Origin: Acetobacteraceae bacterium
GTDB lineage: Bacteria; Pseudomonadota; Alphaproteobacteria; Acetobacterales; Acetobacteraceae
Reading direction: 5' to 3'
DNA length: 64,000 nucleotides
Assembly: GCA_947475245.1 (NCBI GenBank)
Contig: CANJLW010000001.1
Coordinates: 224,025-288,024, forward strand
This document shows positions 1 through 9,967 of this stretch, one piece after another. Every line of letters starts with the position of its first letter. The stretch's first letter is position 1. Both the position numbers and the translations under genes were made by a program. The notes below the pieces were generated by a model. It was not told where the DNA came from, did not search any database, and was given only the letters and a program-made list of their open reading frames with translations.

Positions 1-837
1 TTTGCCGCCGAACACGAAACCGCGGCGTTCATGGGAACCGAGGCATCGAAAGCCGCCCTGGCATGCGCCGGCGCGACGGCGGACGATGTCGACGCCATCA
101 TCCTGGCCACCAGCACCCCGGATCAGGCATTTCCCGCCACCGCCGTGCGGGTGCAGGCGGCCCTGGGCGTGACCAAGGGGTTCGGCTTTGACCTCGCGGC
201 GGCCTGTTCCGGCTTTCTCTACGGCCTGTCCGTCGCCGACGGCATGATCCGCGCCGGTCAGGCGCGCGGGGTTCTGGTCATCGGCAGCGAAGTCTACTCC
301 CGCATTCTGAACTGGGAGGATCGCGGCACCTGCGTGCTGTTCGGCGACGGGGCCGGGGCGGTCTTCCTGCGCGCCGGCGAAGGCAGCGGCACGACCGATC
401 GCGGCATCCTGTCGACCCATATCCACGCGCAAGGCACCCTTGGCGATATCCTGTATGTCGACGGCGCGGTAGGCCGCCCGGATCGCCCCGGGCATCTCGT
501 GATGAACGGGCGGGAAGTCTTCCGCCACGCCGTGGCGCGTCTGTCCGAGGCGGTGGACGAAGCGCTGGCCGCGAACAACCTGACCCGCGCCGACGTGGAT
601 TGGCTGGTCCCCCATCAGGCCAATCGCCGCATCATCGATGCCATGGGCAAGCGGCTCGGCCTTCCGCCGGAGCGTGTGGTGGTGACGGTTGACCGCCATG
701 CCAATACGTCCGCCGCTTCGGTTCCCCTGGCCTTGTCCGAAGCGTGGAGCGACGGGCGGATCAAGCCGGGCGATCTGGTACTGCTCGAAGCCCTCGGCGG
801 CGGGCTGACCTGGGGATCGGCGCTGGTCCGAATGTAA
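1..837 (+). CDS. fabH: 3-oxoacyl-ACP synthase III (KAS III), 5'-truncated by window edge
   Basis: Condenses acetyl-CoA with malonyl-ACP to start type II fatty acid synthesis in the cytoplasm. The reading frame is open from base 1, so the N-terminal part (probably a few dozen residues) lies outside the window. The full catalytic triad is visible: Cys in AAACSGF (codon 205-207), His in VPHQANRR and Asn in RHANTSAAS. The thiolase-like C-terminal end GGGLTWGSALVRM is typical of FabH. It is followed by ihfA and a MerR gene, the usual alphaproteobacterial order (plsX-fabH-ihfA-merR). Family assignment is firm; only the start is unseen. Confidence 0.97.
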   Translation, partial: FAAEHETAAFMGTEASKAALACAGATADDVDAIILATSTPDQAFPATAVRVQAALGVTKGFGFDLAAACSGFLYGLSVADGMIRAGQARGVLVIGSEVYSRILNWEDRGTCVLFGDGAGAVFLRAGEGSGTTDRGILSTHIHAQGTLGDILYVDGAVGRPDRPGHLVMNGREVFRHAVARLSEAVDEALAANNLTRADVDWLVPHQANRRIIDAMGKRLGLPPERVVVTVDRHANTSAASVPLALSEAWSDGRIKPGDLVLLEALGGGLTWGSALVRM

Positions 838-908
838 CGGGATTTGCCGGCGCACACCGGACGCTGACCGCAAGCACCTGATCCTGACGGATTTTTCTGA
901 GTGAAATC

Positions 909-937
909 TTGACGGATCGGCACGATCTGCCTAGCGT
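909..937 (+). promoter_or_regulatory. Candidate sigma70-type promoter of ihfA, implying a leaderless mRNA
   Basis: TTGACG (909-914) and TAGCGT (932-937) are separated by exactly 17 bp. The -10-like box ends seven bases before the ihfA ATG at 944, so initiation at the normal distance would fall on the A of the start codon. No Shine-Dalgarno-like sequence precedes this ATG. Inference from sequence only. Confidence 0.4.
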
Positions 938-943
938 CCGGAC

Positions 944-1255
944 ATGCTGACCGTCACACGCTCGCACCTGGCCGAGATGATCTATGCCCAGGTAGGCTTG
1001 TCCCGCAATGAATCCGCCGATTTGCTGGAACATGTGCTCCAGCGGATTTCCACCACGCTTGAGTCTGGTGAATCTGTCAAAATCAGTGGGTTCGGAACCT
1101 TTTCTGTGCGTCAGAAGGGACGGCGCATCGGTCGCAACCCGAAGACCGGCGAAGAAGTGCCGATCCTGCCGCGGCGCGTTCTGGTGTTCCGGCCAAGCCA
1201 TGTGTTGAAAGCCCGCATTAACGGTGGAACGGCGGAAGAGGGTGACGATGAGTGA
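944..1255 (+). CDS. ihfA: Integration host factor subunit alpha
   Basis: Nucleoid-associated DNA-bending protein that acts as a heterodimer with IHF-beta in recombination, replication and sigma54 transcription. The 103 residues cover the whole DNABII fold. GFGTF and the beta-arm sequence around [12 protein letters not shown] are visible; the Pro at the tip of this arm intercalates into DNA. The N-terminal [23 protein letters not shown] matches alphaproteobacterial IhfA better than HU. It sits between fabH and a MerR gene. A -10-like box lies immediately upstream and no ribosome site is seen, so the message may be leaderless. Confidence 0.95.
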   Translation: MLTVTRSHLAEMIYAQVGLSRNESADLLEHVLQRISTTLESGESVKISGFGTFSVRQKGRRIGRNPKTGEEVPILPRRVLVFRPSHVLKARINGGTAEEGDDE

Positions 1256-1313
1256 TGTCGCCCGTCGCGACACGCCGGCGCTTGAGCGTTAATTCCGCCT
1301 TGGACGTTCGGCT

Positions 1314-1874
1314 ATGAGCGACGAGATCGACGCCGCCGAACCCGACGACGCCGCCGCTCGCACGCGCCCCAAGAAGGCACCGAATGCCTTCAGGACGATC
1401 AGCGAGGTCGCCGACGAGCTACAGGTTCCCCAACACGTCCTGCGCTTCTGGGAGAGTAAGTTCACCCAGGTGAAGCCGCTGAAGCGCGGCGGCGGACGGC
1501 GCTATTACCGCCCCGACGATATCGTGCTGCTGCGTCGGATCGCCGACCTTCTTTACAACCAGGGCTACACGATCAAGGGCGTGCAGCGCTTGCTGCGCGA
1601 GGGGGGAGGGCGGCTGTCGGAAAATATCCCGCCGCCCACGCCCGACGAAAAGGCTCAGGCGGAGGCCGAACGCGCGGCCTTGCCGGAAGCCGATCCGGAA
1701 GAACTGTTTCCCGAACTCACCCTGGCCTCCCCGCCGGCGCAAGTGACGCGCCTCGTGCCGCGCGCGCGCGCCGATCAGGATGTGGAGCGTTTGCGCGCAT
1801 TGCTGCGGGAGGCGCTGACGGAGTTGGAGGCGCTGCGGGCTTTGCTCGCGGACGAGGCGACGACGACCGACTAG
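1314..1874 (+). CDS. MerR-family transcriptional regulator
   Basis: Cytoplasmic DNA-binding regulator of 186 residues. A winged-helix MerR domain spans roughly residues 25-95, with [19 protein letters not shown] and FWESKF followed by [15 protein letters not shown]. The C-terminal half is acidic and ends in a Leu/Glu/Ala-rich helix likely to be the dimerisation coiled coil. There is no Cys or other visible ligand motif, so no metal or redox role can be assigned. Position right after ihfA is conserved in Rhodospirillales and relatives, but the regulon of this orthologue is not known to me. Its TAG stop overlaps the TAG stop of the convergent membrane-protein gene (cTAG, 1871-1874). Confidence 0.9.
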   Translation: MSDEIDAAEPDDAAARTRPKKAPNAFRTISEVADELQVPQHVLRFWESKFTQVKPLKRGGGRRYYRPDDIVLLRRIADLLYNQGYTIKGVQRLLREGGGRLSENIPPPTPDEKAQAEAERAALPEADPEELFPELTLASPPAQVTRLVPRARADQDVERLRALLREALTELEALRALLADEATTTD

Positions 1875-3262
1875 CGTGCCAGGCGGGGCGCGTAAGTGCC
1901 GATCCAGCCATCGGGCAGGATGTATTGCTCCGCCGGTCCCCAGGGCGAGACCAGATACAATGCCAACTGGGCGTGCGAGACGGCAATGCCGAGCAGGGTG
2001 GCGGCAATCATGCAGACCTTGATGGCTGTCGACGGGGTGGTCCTGAGCCGGCAGAGGCGGCCCATGCCCAAGGCGACGCCCAGTCCCAGAAACGGGTAGA
2101 ACTCCATCCGATAGCGATAGGTCATGCTGATGGCGCAGAGCATCAGCAGGCCGGGCAGCGCGAGCCCGGCGAATAATCCCCCGATCAGGCGGGGTTTCGC
2201 TCCGTCTCGCAGCCTCCACAGCGCCACGCAGGTCAGCGCGATCGGCAAGGGGTCCGACAGCAGCAGCGCGCCGGGGGGAAGCTCCATCGCGTCGATCAGG
2301 CGTGTCTGCGTCTCCGCCCACAGGAAGTGCCCGTCCGGTCGGATCAGCGCCCAAAGCGGCAGGATATAGTAGGCGAGACCGATCGGCAGCCGTTGAACAT
2401 TGAAAGCCCCGTACTCCGCGAGGCGCGTCAGCCGATCGGGGTAGACGTCGAGGTTGAGCGAATAGCGGGTGAAGTCCGCGAAAATGAGCGGATTGCCCCA
2501 GCGGCCCTGGTTCACGATCCCGGCGGCGCAGGCGAAGCCCAGCAGCACCGCGGCGGGCAGCGCGTGGCGACGATGCAGCAGAAGCCACGCCATGGCCGCG
2601 TACAGGCCGATCCCGAACGACACGCGGGTCAGCAGCGCCAGACCCGCGCACACGGCCATGGCGGTCATCGTTCCTCGACTGAAGCCTATGGGCGTCAGCA
2701 GCCCCCGCGCGGTCAGCCAGACGAAGACGGCGGCCTCGGCGCCGGCCCAACCGATGACCTCCTGATAGACCGACGGGCGCAGGAACTGGATCTGCTGCCC
2801 GCCGAACAGGATCGCCAGACACAACGCCACGCAGAGCCAGTCGCGGGATTCTCCGGGCGGCACAGCGTCGCGCGCGAGCAGCACGGTTTTGAGCTGGAAC
2901 CACGCCCCGATCCAGGTAGCGAGCAGGCAGGAAAGCCAGGTGACGTCGAGTTTGGCCAGCGATGGAACCAGCACCAGCGGGATGCGAAGCAGCGCGCAGA
3001 AGATGCCGAAATAGGCGATGGCGCGGTCGCCGACCAGAAAGACCTCGAAATCCACGGCGGCGGGATCGACGTCGAAGCGCCCGCGCAGCAGGTGTTCGGC
3101 CATGGAATTGAACAATTGGCCCAGCACGGACGGGCGAAACAGGTCGAACCCGATAGAGGTCGGATCGAGCCAATGCGCGACGAGCGGGTACCACAGCAGC
3201 ATCGCGCCGGCGCACAGGCATGAAAAAACCCGCCGCTTTGTGCAAGCGGCGGGTTTCAACAT
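1871..3262 (-). CDS. Polytopic membrane protein of unknown function
   Basis: About 460 residues, dominated by hydrophobic segments (I count roughly ten), including [20 protein letters not shown] at the N-terminus and [17 protein letters not shown] near the C-terminus. The layout (small loop after the first helix, many membrane spans) recalls lipid-linked-sugar glycosyltransferases or polymerases, but I see no decisive motif and do not assign one. The start is uncertain. The ATG at 3262 gives a sensible Lys-Arg-Arg stretch before the first helix, but its first codons coincide with the rpsD terminator hairpin (3223-3256). The next ATG, at 3202, would cut the first helix short. Neither has a good ribosome site. 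Confidence 0.65.
   Translation of the reverse strand: MLKPAACTKRRVFSCLCAGAMLLWYPLVAHWLDPTSIGFDLFRPSVLGQLFNSMAEHLLRGRFDVDPAAVDFEVFLVGDRAIAYFGIFCALLRIPLVLVPSLAKLDVTWLSCLLATWIGAWFQLKTVLLARDAVPPGESRDWLCVALCLAILFGGQQIQFLRPSVYQEVIGWAGAEAAVFVWLTARGLLTPIGFSRGTMTAMAVCAGLALLTRVSFGIGLYAAMAWLLLHRRHALPAAVLLGFACAAGIVNQGRWGNPLIFADFTRYSLNLDVYPDRLTRLAEYGAFNVQRLPIGLAYYILPLWALIRPDGHFLWAETQTRLIDAMELPPGALLLSDPLPIALTCVALWRLRDGAKPRLIGGLFAGLALPGLLMLCAISMTYRYRMEFYPFLGLGVALGMGRLCRLRTTPSTAIKVCMIAATLLGIAVSHAQLALYLVSPWGPAEQYILPDGWIGTYAPRLAR
3223..3256 (-). terminator. Rho-independent terminator of rpsD
   Basis: On the minus strand a 13-bp perfect stem (arms 3226-3238 and 3244-3256, loop TGTGC on the plus strand) is followed by a run of Ts (complement of the As at 3223-3228). 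It lies about 30 bp after the rpsD stop codon. It overlaps the beginning of the next same-strand reading frame, which complicates that gene's start. Confidence 0.85.
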
Positions 3263-3282
3263 GGGCTGGTTCGGTGCGTGGA

Positions 3283-3897
3283 TCAGCGCGAGTAGAATTC
3301 GACCACGAGGTGCGGTTCCATCTGCACGGGATAGGGCACGTCGGACAGCTTGGGGGCGCGCACGAAGCGGCCCTTCATGGCGCGGTGATCGACTTCCACA
3401 TATTCCGGCACGTCACGCTCGGTGAGCTGGCTGGCGTCGAGCAGCATGGCAAGCTGCTTGGACTTTTCCTTCACCTCGATCGTGTCGTTGTCCTTGACCT
3501 GGTAGGACGGAATGTTGACGCGCTTGCCGTTGACCAGGACATGGCCGTGGTTGACGAACTGGCGCGCGGCAAACGGGGTGACGGCGAACTTGAGGCGATA
3601 GCAGACGGCATCGAGGCGGCGTTCCAGAATCTCGATCAGATTCTCCGACGTGTCGCCCTTACGGCGCACGGCTTCCTCGTAGTACTTGCGGAACTGCTTT
3701 TCGCCGATGTTGCCGTAGTAGCCCTTCATCTTCTGCTTGGCCATCAGCTGGGTGCCGAAGTCCGTGGGCTTCTTGCGGCGTTGACCATGCTGGCCGGGGC
3801 CGTATTCCCGCTTGTTGACCGGCGATTTCGGCCGGCCCCAGAGGTTCACGCCAAGGCGGCGGTTAATCTTGTACTTACTTTCGGCGCGCTTCGTCAT
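3283..3897 (-). CDS. rpsD: 30S ribosomal protein S4
   Basis: Primary 16S rRNA-binding protein that nucleates assembly of the small-subunit body. The 204-residue length and the N-terminus [16 protein letters not shown] fit alphaproteobacterial S4. The S4 RNA-binding module is seen around [14 protein letters not shown]...[20 protein letters not shown]. The frame is open further upstream, but the family start is the ATG at 3895-3897. The N-terminal zinc-finger Cys residues of some S4 proteins are absent, as is common in this class. A strong terminator follows, and two hairpins precede it in the leader. Confidence 0.97.
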   Translation of the reverse strand: MTKRAESKYKINRRLGVNLWGRPKSPVNKREYGPGQHGQRRKKPTDFGTQLMAKQKMKGYYGNIGEKQFRKYYEEAVRRKGDTSENLIEILERRLDAVCYRLKFAVTPFAARQFVNHGHVLVNGKRVNIPSYQVKDNDTIEVKEKSKQLAMLLDASQLTERDVPEYVEVDHRAMKGRFVRAPKLSDVPYPVQMEPHLVVEFYSR

Positions 3898-3981
3898 GGT
3901 GCGCGTAGCCCTTTCGGCTCGGTTGTTGCACCGGTAGGCCATACGCGGCTGCGTATGGCGGGCGCGGTCCCCGAAGGACCG
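3898..3981 (-). promoter_or_regulatory. Structured 5' leader of rpsD (possible S4 autoregulatory region)
   Basis: Two hairpins lie in the rpsD leader: an 8-bp perfect stem CCATACGC/GCGTATGG with a 4-base loop (3939-3958), and a 6-bp stem CGGTCC/GGACCG (3965-3981) with a loop reading TTCGG on the transcribed minus strand. S4 represses its own mRNA through leader structure in several bacteria, but no established alphaproteobacterial motif is recognised here, so the role is inferred. Confidence 0.35.
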
Positions 3982-4124
3982 TCCACGTTCCCGGCAATGA
4001 AGGCGCGGCGTATAGGCCGCGTGCCCCTTGATGTCAAACATGTTGCCGCGATCCGCGCGCCCGGGCTGGACTGTCCGGCGGTCGGCGGAGAAGATTGGCG
4101 CATTATAACACCGATGAGGACGCC

Positions 4125-4724
4125 ATGACGGCTACCCTGAAAATCTACGGCATTCCCCAATCCCGCGCCGCGCGCTGCCTTTGGATGGCGCGGGAGTTGG
4201 GCCTTGCGTTCGAAAACGTGCCCGTGCATTTCGCCAAGGCTTCGGAGTCGCCCGACCTTGTGGCGGCCAATCCGAACGCGCGCATCCCCGCGATCGACGA
4301 CGGCGGGTTCACGCTCTACGAGTCGATGGCCATTAACCTGTATCTCGCGCGGAAGTTCGGGGCGGGTTCGGCCATTGCGTTGACCACGCCCGAGGAAGAA
4401 GCCCTGGCGATGCAGTGGAGCTTCTGGGTCATGACGGAGCTTGAAAAGCCGCTTTTGGTCGCGATGCTGCACACGGTGGGGATGCGCCCGGTGGATGACG
4501 CGACCCTGGCGCAGGCCAAGGCCGACACGGCCCGTCCGCTGAAGGTATTGGAAGCCCATCTCGGCGACCGCGACTGGTTGCTGGGCGACCGGTTCACGGC
4601 GGCCGATCTGAACGTGGCTTCGGTGATGACGTGGGCGCGCGGGGGCAAGCTGGATATGACGGCCTATCCCAAGGCAAGCGCCTGGCTGAAGCGCTGCATG
4701 AGCCGCCCCGCCTTTAAGGGATAG
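4125..4724 (+). CDS. Glutathione S-transferase family protein
   Basis: Soluble glutathione-dependent transferase of 199 residues. An N-terminal thioredoxin-like domain (about 1-80) carries [15 protein letters not shown], the cis-Pro loop NPNARIPAI and the glutathione gamma-Glu-binding pair [11 protein letters not shown]. An all-helical C-terminal domain carries [15 protein letters not shown], the N-capping/hydrophobic-staple motif of GSTs. The start was set at the ATG at 4125, preceded by a purine-rich GATGAGGA. An upstream in-frame ATG at 4095 would add ten residues with no family support. The physiological substrate cannot be deduced. It is divergent from rpsD and convergent with an IclR gene. 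Confidence 0.92.
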   Translation: MTATLKIYGIPQSRAARCLWMARELGLAFENVPVHFAKASESPDLVAANPNARIPAIDDGGFTLYESMAINLYLARKFGAGSAIALTTPEEEALAMQWSFWVMTELEKPLLVAMLHTVGMRPVDDATLAQAKADTARPLKVLEAHLGDRDWLLGDRFTAADLNVASVMTWARGGKLDMTAYPKASAWLKRCMSRPAFKG

Positions 4725-4735
4725 AGACGTGACCG

Positions 4736-4760
4736 TCCGGGGGACGAATGGTCCCCCGGA
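4736..4760. terminator. Hairpin between convergent genes, no U-tract
   Basis: Perfect 10-bp inverted repeat TCCGGGGGAC/GTCCCCCGGA with a 5-base loop. It lies between the stops of the GST gene (plus) and the iclR-type gene (minus). There is no T-run on either side, so it is an attenuated or processing-type terminator at best. Confidence 0.45.
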
Positions 4761-4763
4761 GGT

Positions 4764-5708
4764 TCAGCGAAAAATGGAGTGCGGCCGAGCAGGGTCGGAG
4801 GGAGGCGGGGAGACGGGCCAGGAGGAGGTCGGCTGGTCGTCGCGGGCGATCCCGTTGGTCGGCTTGGCGGCGTTCGCGCCCAGGGCCTGGGACAGTTTCT
4901 GCGCGGCGTCGATGACCTGGGTGACCAAAGCGCGCGGGCGGGGCGGGCGCATGCGCAGCGACGGCGCGCTGATATGCAGGACCGCGATGACCTGTCCCGC
5001 GGCATCGCGCACCGGGGCGGCGACGCTGACCGCGCCGGGCACGACCTCATCGGAGGTCACCAGATAGCCGCGGGTGCGGATGCGCTGCAAATCCGCGGCG
5101 ATCCAGGCGGAATCGGTGCGCGTGGCCGGCGTAAAGCGCGGCAGCCGCTGGGCCAACACCTGCGTTTGCACGGCTTCGGGCGCGTGGGCCAGCAGCAGAC
5201 GGCTGTTGCCGGCGTGCAGCGGGCCGCGTTTACCGACTTCCGTATAGACTCGCAGGGAGGGGTCGGTCTGGAAGATCGCGACGGTTTCGCTTTCCATGCC
5301 GTCGCGCACCCGCAGATAGGCGTTTTCCCCGGTTGCCTTGCCCAGCGCGGCAAGGAACGGCATGGCGGTCGCGGCGAGGGCGCCTTGTTCGGCGGCGGCG
5401 CGTCCCAAAACGCTCCACCGCGCGCCGAGACGCCAGAGGCCGCGGGCTTCGTCCTGAATGGCGAAGCCGCGTGCCTGCAGCGTGCGGAGCAGGCGAAAGC
5501 CCGCCGTGCGCGTGCAGCCGGCGGCATCGGCGACGCTGGCGAGCGGGGCGGGACCGATCCGGGCAAGCGTTTCAAGGAGATCGAGCGCGCGGTCGACCGC
5601 CGCGATGCTGTAATCGCGGGCCGGCGCGTCGGAGTCCGGTTCGTTGAGAGGGTTGGACGTCGGGGCCGCTGAGCGGCTCTTGCTGGGTGTACGGAGGCTC
5701 GTCGCCAT
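4764..5708 (-). CDS. IclR-family transcriptional regulator
   Basis: Regulator of 314 residues, longer than the usual ~250-270. The winged-helix domain is at about residues 33-95 (AVDRALDLLETLARIG, CTRTAGFRLLRTLQARGF), followed by the GAF-like effector domain with GPLHAGNSRLLLAHAPE and RTRGYLVTSDEVVPGAVSVAAPVRD, all typical of IclR. A roughly 30-residue low-complexity extension is present at each end; the C-terminal one is rich in Pro/Ser and may be unstructured. No adjacent target operon is obvious. A CRP/FNR-type palindrome lies about 22 bp upstream of the start. The effector is unknown. Confidence 0.9.
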   Translation of the reverse strand: MATSLRTPSKSRSAAPTSNPLNEPDSDAPARDYSIAAVDRALDLLETLARIGPAPLASVADAAGCTRTAGFRLLRTLQARGFAIQDEARGLWRLGARWSVLGRAAAEQGALAATAMPFLAALGKATGENAYLRVRDGMESETVAIFQTDPSLRVYTEVGKRGPLHAGNSRLLLAHAPEAVQTQVLAQRLPRFTPATRTDSAWIAADLQRIRTRGYLVTSDEVVPGAVSVAAPVRDAAGQVIAVLHISAPSLRMRPPRPRALVTQVIDAAQKLSQALGANAAKPTNGIARDDQPTSSWPVSPPPSDPARPHSIFR

Positions 5709-6055
5709 GGCTTGGCCCTTGGCTGGGTGTGTGATTTACATCACGCATTGATAAGCATCACCGATCAATCCTCAGTGACGCATACCAGCCAGTAGAATTG
5801 CATTCCTGGTGGAATTGGTCAAAGCCTGAGTGCGTGTTGAACGCTTCGTCCTGGGAGTCGGATTCGTGTGAGTCGCGGATTTCCGCGCCTTGCCTGTCGC
5901 GGCGCTCCGCGCGGCGCTTGTCGCCGTCTTCCGGCTGCGCTAAAGCGCGAGGTTCCTGGTGGAGCGCATGACGTGTCGTGCGTGATGGCCGACTGTGTCG
6001 TGAAGGATTGCGTCCGGAAGTGGAGGCGATGCGCCGCGGGGCGGTCGGGTTGTAA
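5709..6055. other. Intergenic stretch between iclR-type gene and tRNA-Leu
   Basis: About 350 bp without a supported gene. Short reading frames on both strands resemble no family. Apart from the CRP/FNR-type palindrome and short GC-rich inverted repeats (for example CGCGGATTTCCGCG near 5876) I see nothing definable; promoters for the flanking genes presumably lie here. Confidence 0.6.
5730..5745. promoter_or_regulatory. CRP/FNR-type operator candidate
   Basis: TGTGATTTACATCACG contains the perfect palindrome GTGAT-N4-ATCAC. It matches TGTGA-N6-TCACA at nine of ten consensus positions. It lies 22-37 bp upstream of the iclR-type start codon, where binding would act on that gene's promoter. This is consistent with control by a CRP/FNR-superfamily regulator; which one cannot be told. 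Confidence 0.4.
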
Positions 6056-6140
<85 letters not shown>

Positions 6141-6161
6141 CGGACGTGGGCCTCGTCGGAT

Positions 6162-6191
6162 TTGGCGCGGCCTGATTTGGCGTGGCATAAT
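6162..6191 (+). promoter_or_regulatory. Candidate promoter of tig
   Basis: TTGGCG (6162-6167) and CATAAT (6186-6191) are spaced by 18 bp between the tRNA-Leu 3' end and the trigger factor start at 6210. An AAGGA ribosome site (6194-6198) follows almost immediately, so the transcript leader would be very short. Sequence match only. Confidence 0.35.
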
Positions 6192-6209
6192 ATAAGGATT
6201 AGTTGGCAG

Positions 6210-7580
6210 ATGCAGGTGACCGAGACGCTTTCCGACGGGTTGAAGCGCTCTTACGCGGTGGTTTTGGCTGCCGCGGATATCGAAAATCGGCGCACGACCC
6301 GGCTGACCGATCTCAGCAAGACCCTGCGGCTGCCAGGGTTTCGTCCCGGTAAGGTGCCGATGACCGTGATCCGGCAGCGCTACGGCAGTGCCGTGGCCGC
6401 CGAGGTGCTTGAGGAATCGGTGACGGAGGCGACCCGCAAGGTCCTGACCGACGGCGGTTTGCGCCCGGCGTTGCAGCCGAAGGTCGATCTCGTGACGGCG
6501 GAGCCGACGACCGGCGTGAAGGATATCGAGTTCACGGTCGAGCTGGAAATTCTGCCCGACATCGCCATGCCGGATTTCTCGGCGATCAGCCTGACCCGGC
6601 TGAAGGCCGAAACGGCTGCCGAGACCATCGACAAGGTCGTCTCCGAGATTGCCGCGCGCAATCGCGAACTGACGGACCTGACCGAGGAAGAGCTCGCCGC
6701 TCGTCCCGAAGGCGCGGGCGCGGTTGACGGCGACGTGCTGACGGTCGACTTCCTGGGCAAGCTGGACGGGGTGGAATTCCCGGGCGGTCAGGCCACGGAT
6801 GCGGACGTCGATATCGGCGGCAGCGGGTTCATCCCGGGCTTCGCCGAACAGCTCGTCGGCATGAAGCCGGCGGAGAGCAAGACGATTTCGGTGACCTTCC
6901 CCGAGGATTACGGTTCGCCCGACCTCGCCGGCAAGAACGCCACGTTCGACGTCGTCGCGAAGAAGATCCGCAAGGCCTCGGTGCCGGCGCTGGACGATGC
7001 CTTCGCGCAAAAGCTGGCGTTCGAGACGTTGGAAGAACTGCGGGAGGCGATCTCCAAGCGCAGCCAGAGCGAATACGACGCGATGTCGCGGATGCGGCTG
7101 AAGCGGCAGTTGCTGGACTCGCTGGCCGATCTGGCCTCGTTCCCGACGCCGCAGTCGATGGTCGACATGGAGTTCGACCAGATCTGGCAGCGGCTGGAGT
7201 CCGACCGCAAGGAAGGGCGTCTGGACGAGGACGACAAGAGCAAGGACGACGATACGCTGCGCGCCGAATATCGCGCGATCGCCGAACGTCGCGTGCGCCT
7301 TGGTCTGCTGCTGGCCGAAATTGGCCGCGTGAACAGCCTGGTGGTGACGGAAGACGAGATGAATCGCGCCATGCGGGCCGAATTGTCGCGTTATCCCGGC
7401 CAGGAAGCGGCGATGATGGAGATCTTCCGCAAGTATCCGGCGATGGCCGATAACCTGCGCGGTCCGATCTTCGAGGACAAGGTTGTCGATTACGTCCTGA
7501 GCCTGACGCAAATTACCGACGAGGTTGTCTCGCCGGAGGACCTGGCGAAAGATCCGCCGGTGCCGACGGCCGCCGCCTGA
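6210..7580 (+). CDS. tig: Trigger factor (ribosome-associated chaperone / PPIase)
   Basis: Binds ribosomal protein L23 at the exit tunnel and folds nascent chains. The 456 residues show the ribosome-binding signature GFRPGKVPMTVI at about 46-57, a central FKBP-type peptidyl-prolyl isomerase domain (about 155-245, GDVLTVDFLGKLDGVEFPGG...GFIPGFAEQLVGMK) and a helical C-terminal chaperone domain. The start is the ATG at 6210, giving the standard N-terminus MQVTETLSDGLKRSY; the frame is open upstream into the tRNA. It heads tig-clpP-clpX-lon, the usual proteostasis block. Confidence 0.96.
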   Translation: MQVTETLSDGLKRSYAVVLAAADIENRRTTRLTDLSKTLRLPGFRPGKVPMTVIRQRYGSAVAAEVLEESVTEATRKVLTDGGLRPALQPKVDLVTAEPTTGVKDIEFTVELEILPDIAMPDFSAISLTRLKAETAAETIDKVVSEIAARNRELTDLTEEELAARPEGAGAVDGDVLTVDFLGKLDGVEFPGGQATDADVDIGGSGFIPGFAEQLVGMKPAESKTISVTFPEDYGSPDLAGKNATFDVVAKKIRKASVPALDDAFAQKLAFETLEELREAISKRSQSEYDAMSRMRLKRQLLDSLADLASFPTPQSMVDMEFDQIWQRLESDRKEGRLDEDDKSKDDDTLRAEYRAIAERRVRLGLLLAEIGRVNSLVVTEDEMNRAMRAELSRYPGQEAAMMEIFRKYPAMADNLRGPIFEDKVVDYVLSLTQITDEVVSPEDLAKDPPVPTAAA

Positions 7581-7611
7581 TCTCGACGCATCGGCCCCTC
7601 CGGTCATCTGA

Positions 7612-7643
7612 CTTGCAGGGGGGCCGATGCCGCCTACTTATAG
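7612..7643 (+). promoter_or_regulatory. Candidate clpP promoter (RpoH- or RpoD-type)
   Basis: CTTGCA (7612-7617) and CTTATAG (7637-7643) lie in the short tig-clpP gap. CTTATAG fits the alphaproteobacterial sigma32 -10 form CYTATNT at six of seven positions, but the spacing is longer than usual. clpP is commonly heat-shock controlled; the assignment is tentative. Confidence 0.25.
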
Positions 7644-7686
7644 TGCTCCGCAGCATCCGATATTCTGTCAGCCGAAGGTGATAAGC

Positions 7687-8334
7687 ATGAGGGATCGTGA
7701 CCCCGTCGAGGTATACGGCAATAATCTGGTGCCCATGGTGGTCGAGCAAACGGCCCGCGGCGAGCGCGCCTTCGACATTTATTCGCGGCTGCTGAAAGAG
7801 CGGATCATCTTCCTGACCGGCGCCGTTTACGATCAGGTCAGCGCGTTGATCTGCGCGCAATTGCTGTTTCTGGAATCGGAAAACCCGAACAAGGACATCT
7901 CGTTCTATATCAACAGCCCCGGCGGCGTCGTGTCGGCCGGCCTCGCGATCTACGACACGATGCAGTACATCCGCAGCCCGGTCAGCACGGTGTGCATCGG
8001 TCAGGCGGCGTCGATGGGCAGTCTGTTGTTGACGGCGGGCGCCAAGGGCAAGCGCTTCGCGCTGCCGAACGCGCGCGTGATGGTGCATCAGCCGTCCGGC
8101 GGCGCGCAGGGTCAGGCGACCGACATCGAGATTCAGGCGCGCGAAATCCTGTTGCTGCGCAAGCGGTTGAACGAGATTTACGTGAAGCACACGGGACAGC
8201 CGATCGAGGCGATCGAACGCAAGCTGGAGCGTGACTCGTATATGTCCGCCGAGGAAAGCAAGGAGTTCGGACTGGTCGACGAAGTGGTGGAAAGCCGCCC
8301 GGTGACCGGTTCGGAAGAGACGAGTCGCGCCTGA
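7687..8334 (+). CDS. clpP: ATP-dependent Clp protease proteolytic subunit
   Basis: Serine peptidase that forms the tetradecameric barrel fed by ClpX or ClpA. 215 residues from the ATG at 7687, chosen because it gives [21 protein letters not shown] at the usual N-terminus and has a GAAGGTG ribosome site. An upstream in-frame ATG at 7627 adds 20 unsupported residues. The catalytic triad is intact: Ser109 in GQAASMGS, His134 in MVHQPSGG and Asp183 in LERDSYM. Substrate-strand motif INSPGG is at 75-80. It lies directly upstream of clpX, its partner ATPase. Confidence 0.97.
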   Translation: MRDRDPVEVYGNNLVPMVVEQTARGERAFDIYSRLLKERIIFLTGAVYDQVSALICAQLLFLESENPNKDISFYINSPGGVVSAGLAIYDTMQYIRSPVSTVCIGQAASMGSLLLTAGAKGKRFALPNARVMVHQPSGGAQGQATDIEIQAREILLLRKRLNEIYVKHTGQPIEAIERKLERDSYMSAEESKEFGLVDEVVESRPVTGSEETSRA

Positions 8335-8350
8335 TCGGGCCGTCCGGGTC

Positions 8351-8379
8351 CGGCCGCAGTCAGTTTCCCAGTGCGGCCG
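8351..8379 (+). terminator. Hairpin after clpP
   Basis: Inverted repeat CGGCCGCA/TGCGGCCG with a 13-base loop lies 17 bp after the clpP stop, followed by ATCTGAATTTT. It could be a weak terminator or processing structure partly separating clpP from clpX. Confidence 0.35.
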
Positions 8380-8549
8380 CATCTGAATTTTACAGGTTCA
8401 TTTCAATGGGTTCCGCATACCAACGGTGGATGTCGGGGATGATCGGGGCGCGCGGAACGCGTGATCCCGGATCGTTCTGCTTGTCCCTGGACGCATCCGC
8501 GGGTTAGCATTGCCCGTTGTGCCCCTCGGTTCGCGGGGGAGGAGTATGC

Positions 8550-9803
<1,254 letters not shown>

Positions 9804-9833
9804 GCCTGGACCAACTCAATTATGTGTCAAGGC

Positions 9834-9862
9834 CTTGCGCGTTCCGCTCGGGCTGCCGATAT
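9834..9862 (+). promoter_or_regulatory. Candidate heat-shock (RpoH) promoter of lon
   Basis: CTTGCG (9834-9839) and CCGATAT (9856-9862) lie upstream of lon. The first carries the CTTG core of alphaproteobacterial sigma32 promoters and the second matches CYTATNT at six of seven positions, with spacing in the accepted range. lon is a classical heat-shock gene. Needs promoter mapping. Confidence 0.35.
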
Positions 9863-9967
9863 CCGCCCGATCGGCAGTTGTGACAACGTGATGAAGCAGG
9901 CCGATGAAAGCGGGTTCCGTGCCACGCATGGGCGGAACGACGCTGACTGTCCCATAGGAGGTCAACC

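Noticed and set aside
1419-3245. A 608-codon minus-strand frame overlapping the membrane protein
   Set aside because: The alternative frame (1871-3262) has the hydrophobic pattern of a membrane protein; this one is Arg/Ala-rich and reads antisense through the MerR gene.
5709-6055. A small RNA or SRP RNA before tRNA-Leu
   Set aside because: The stretch lacks the conserved SRP or 6S features, and only short GC-rich stems are visible.
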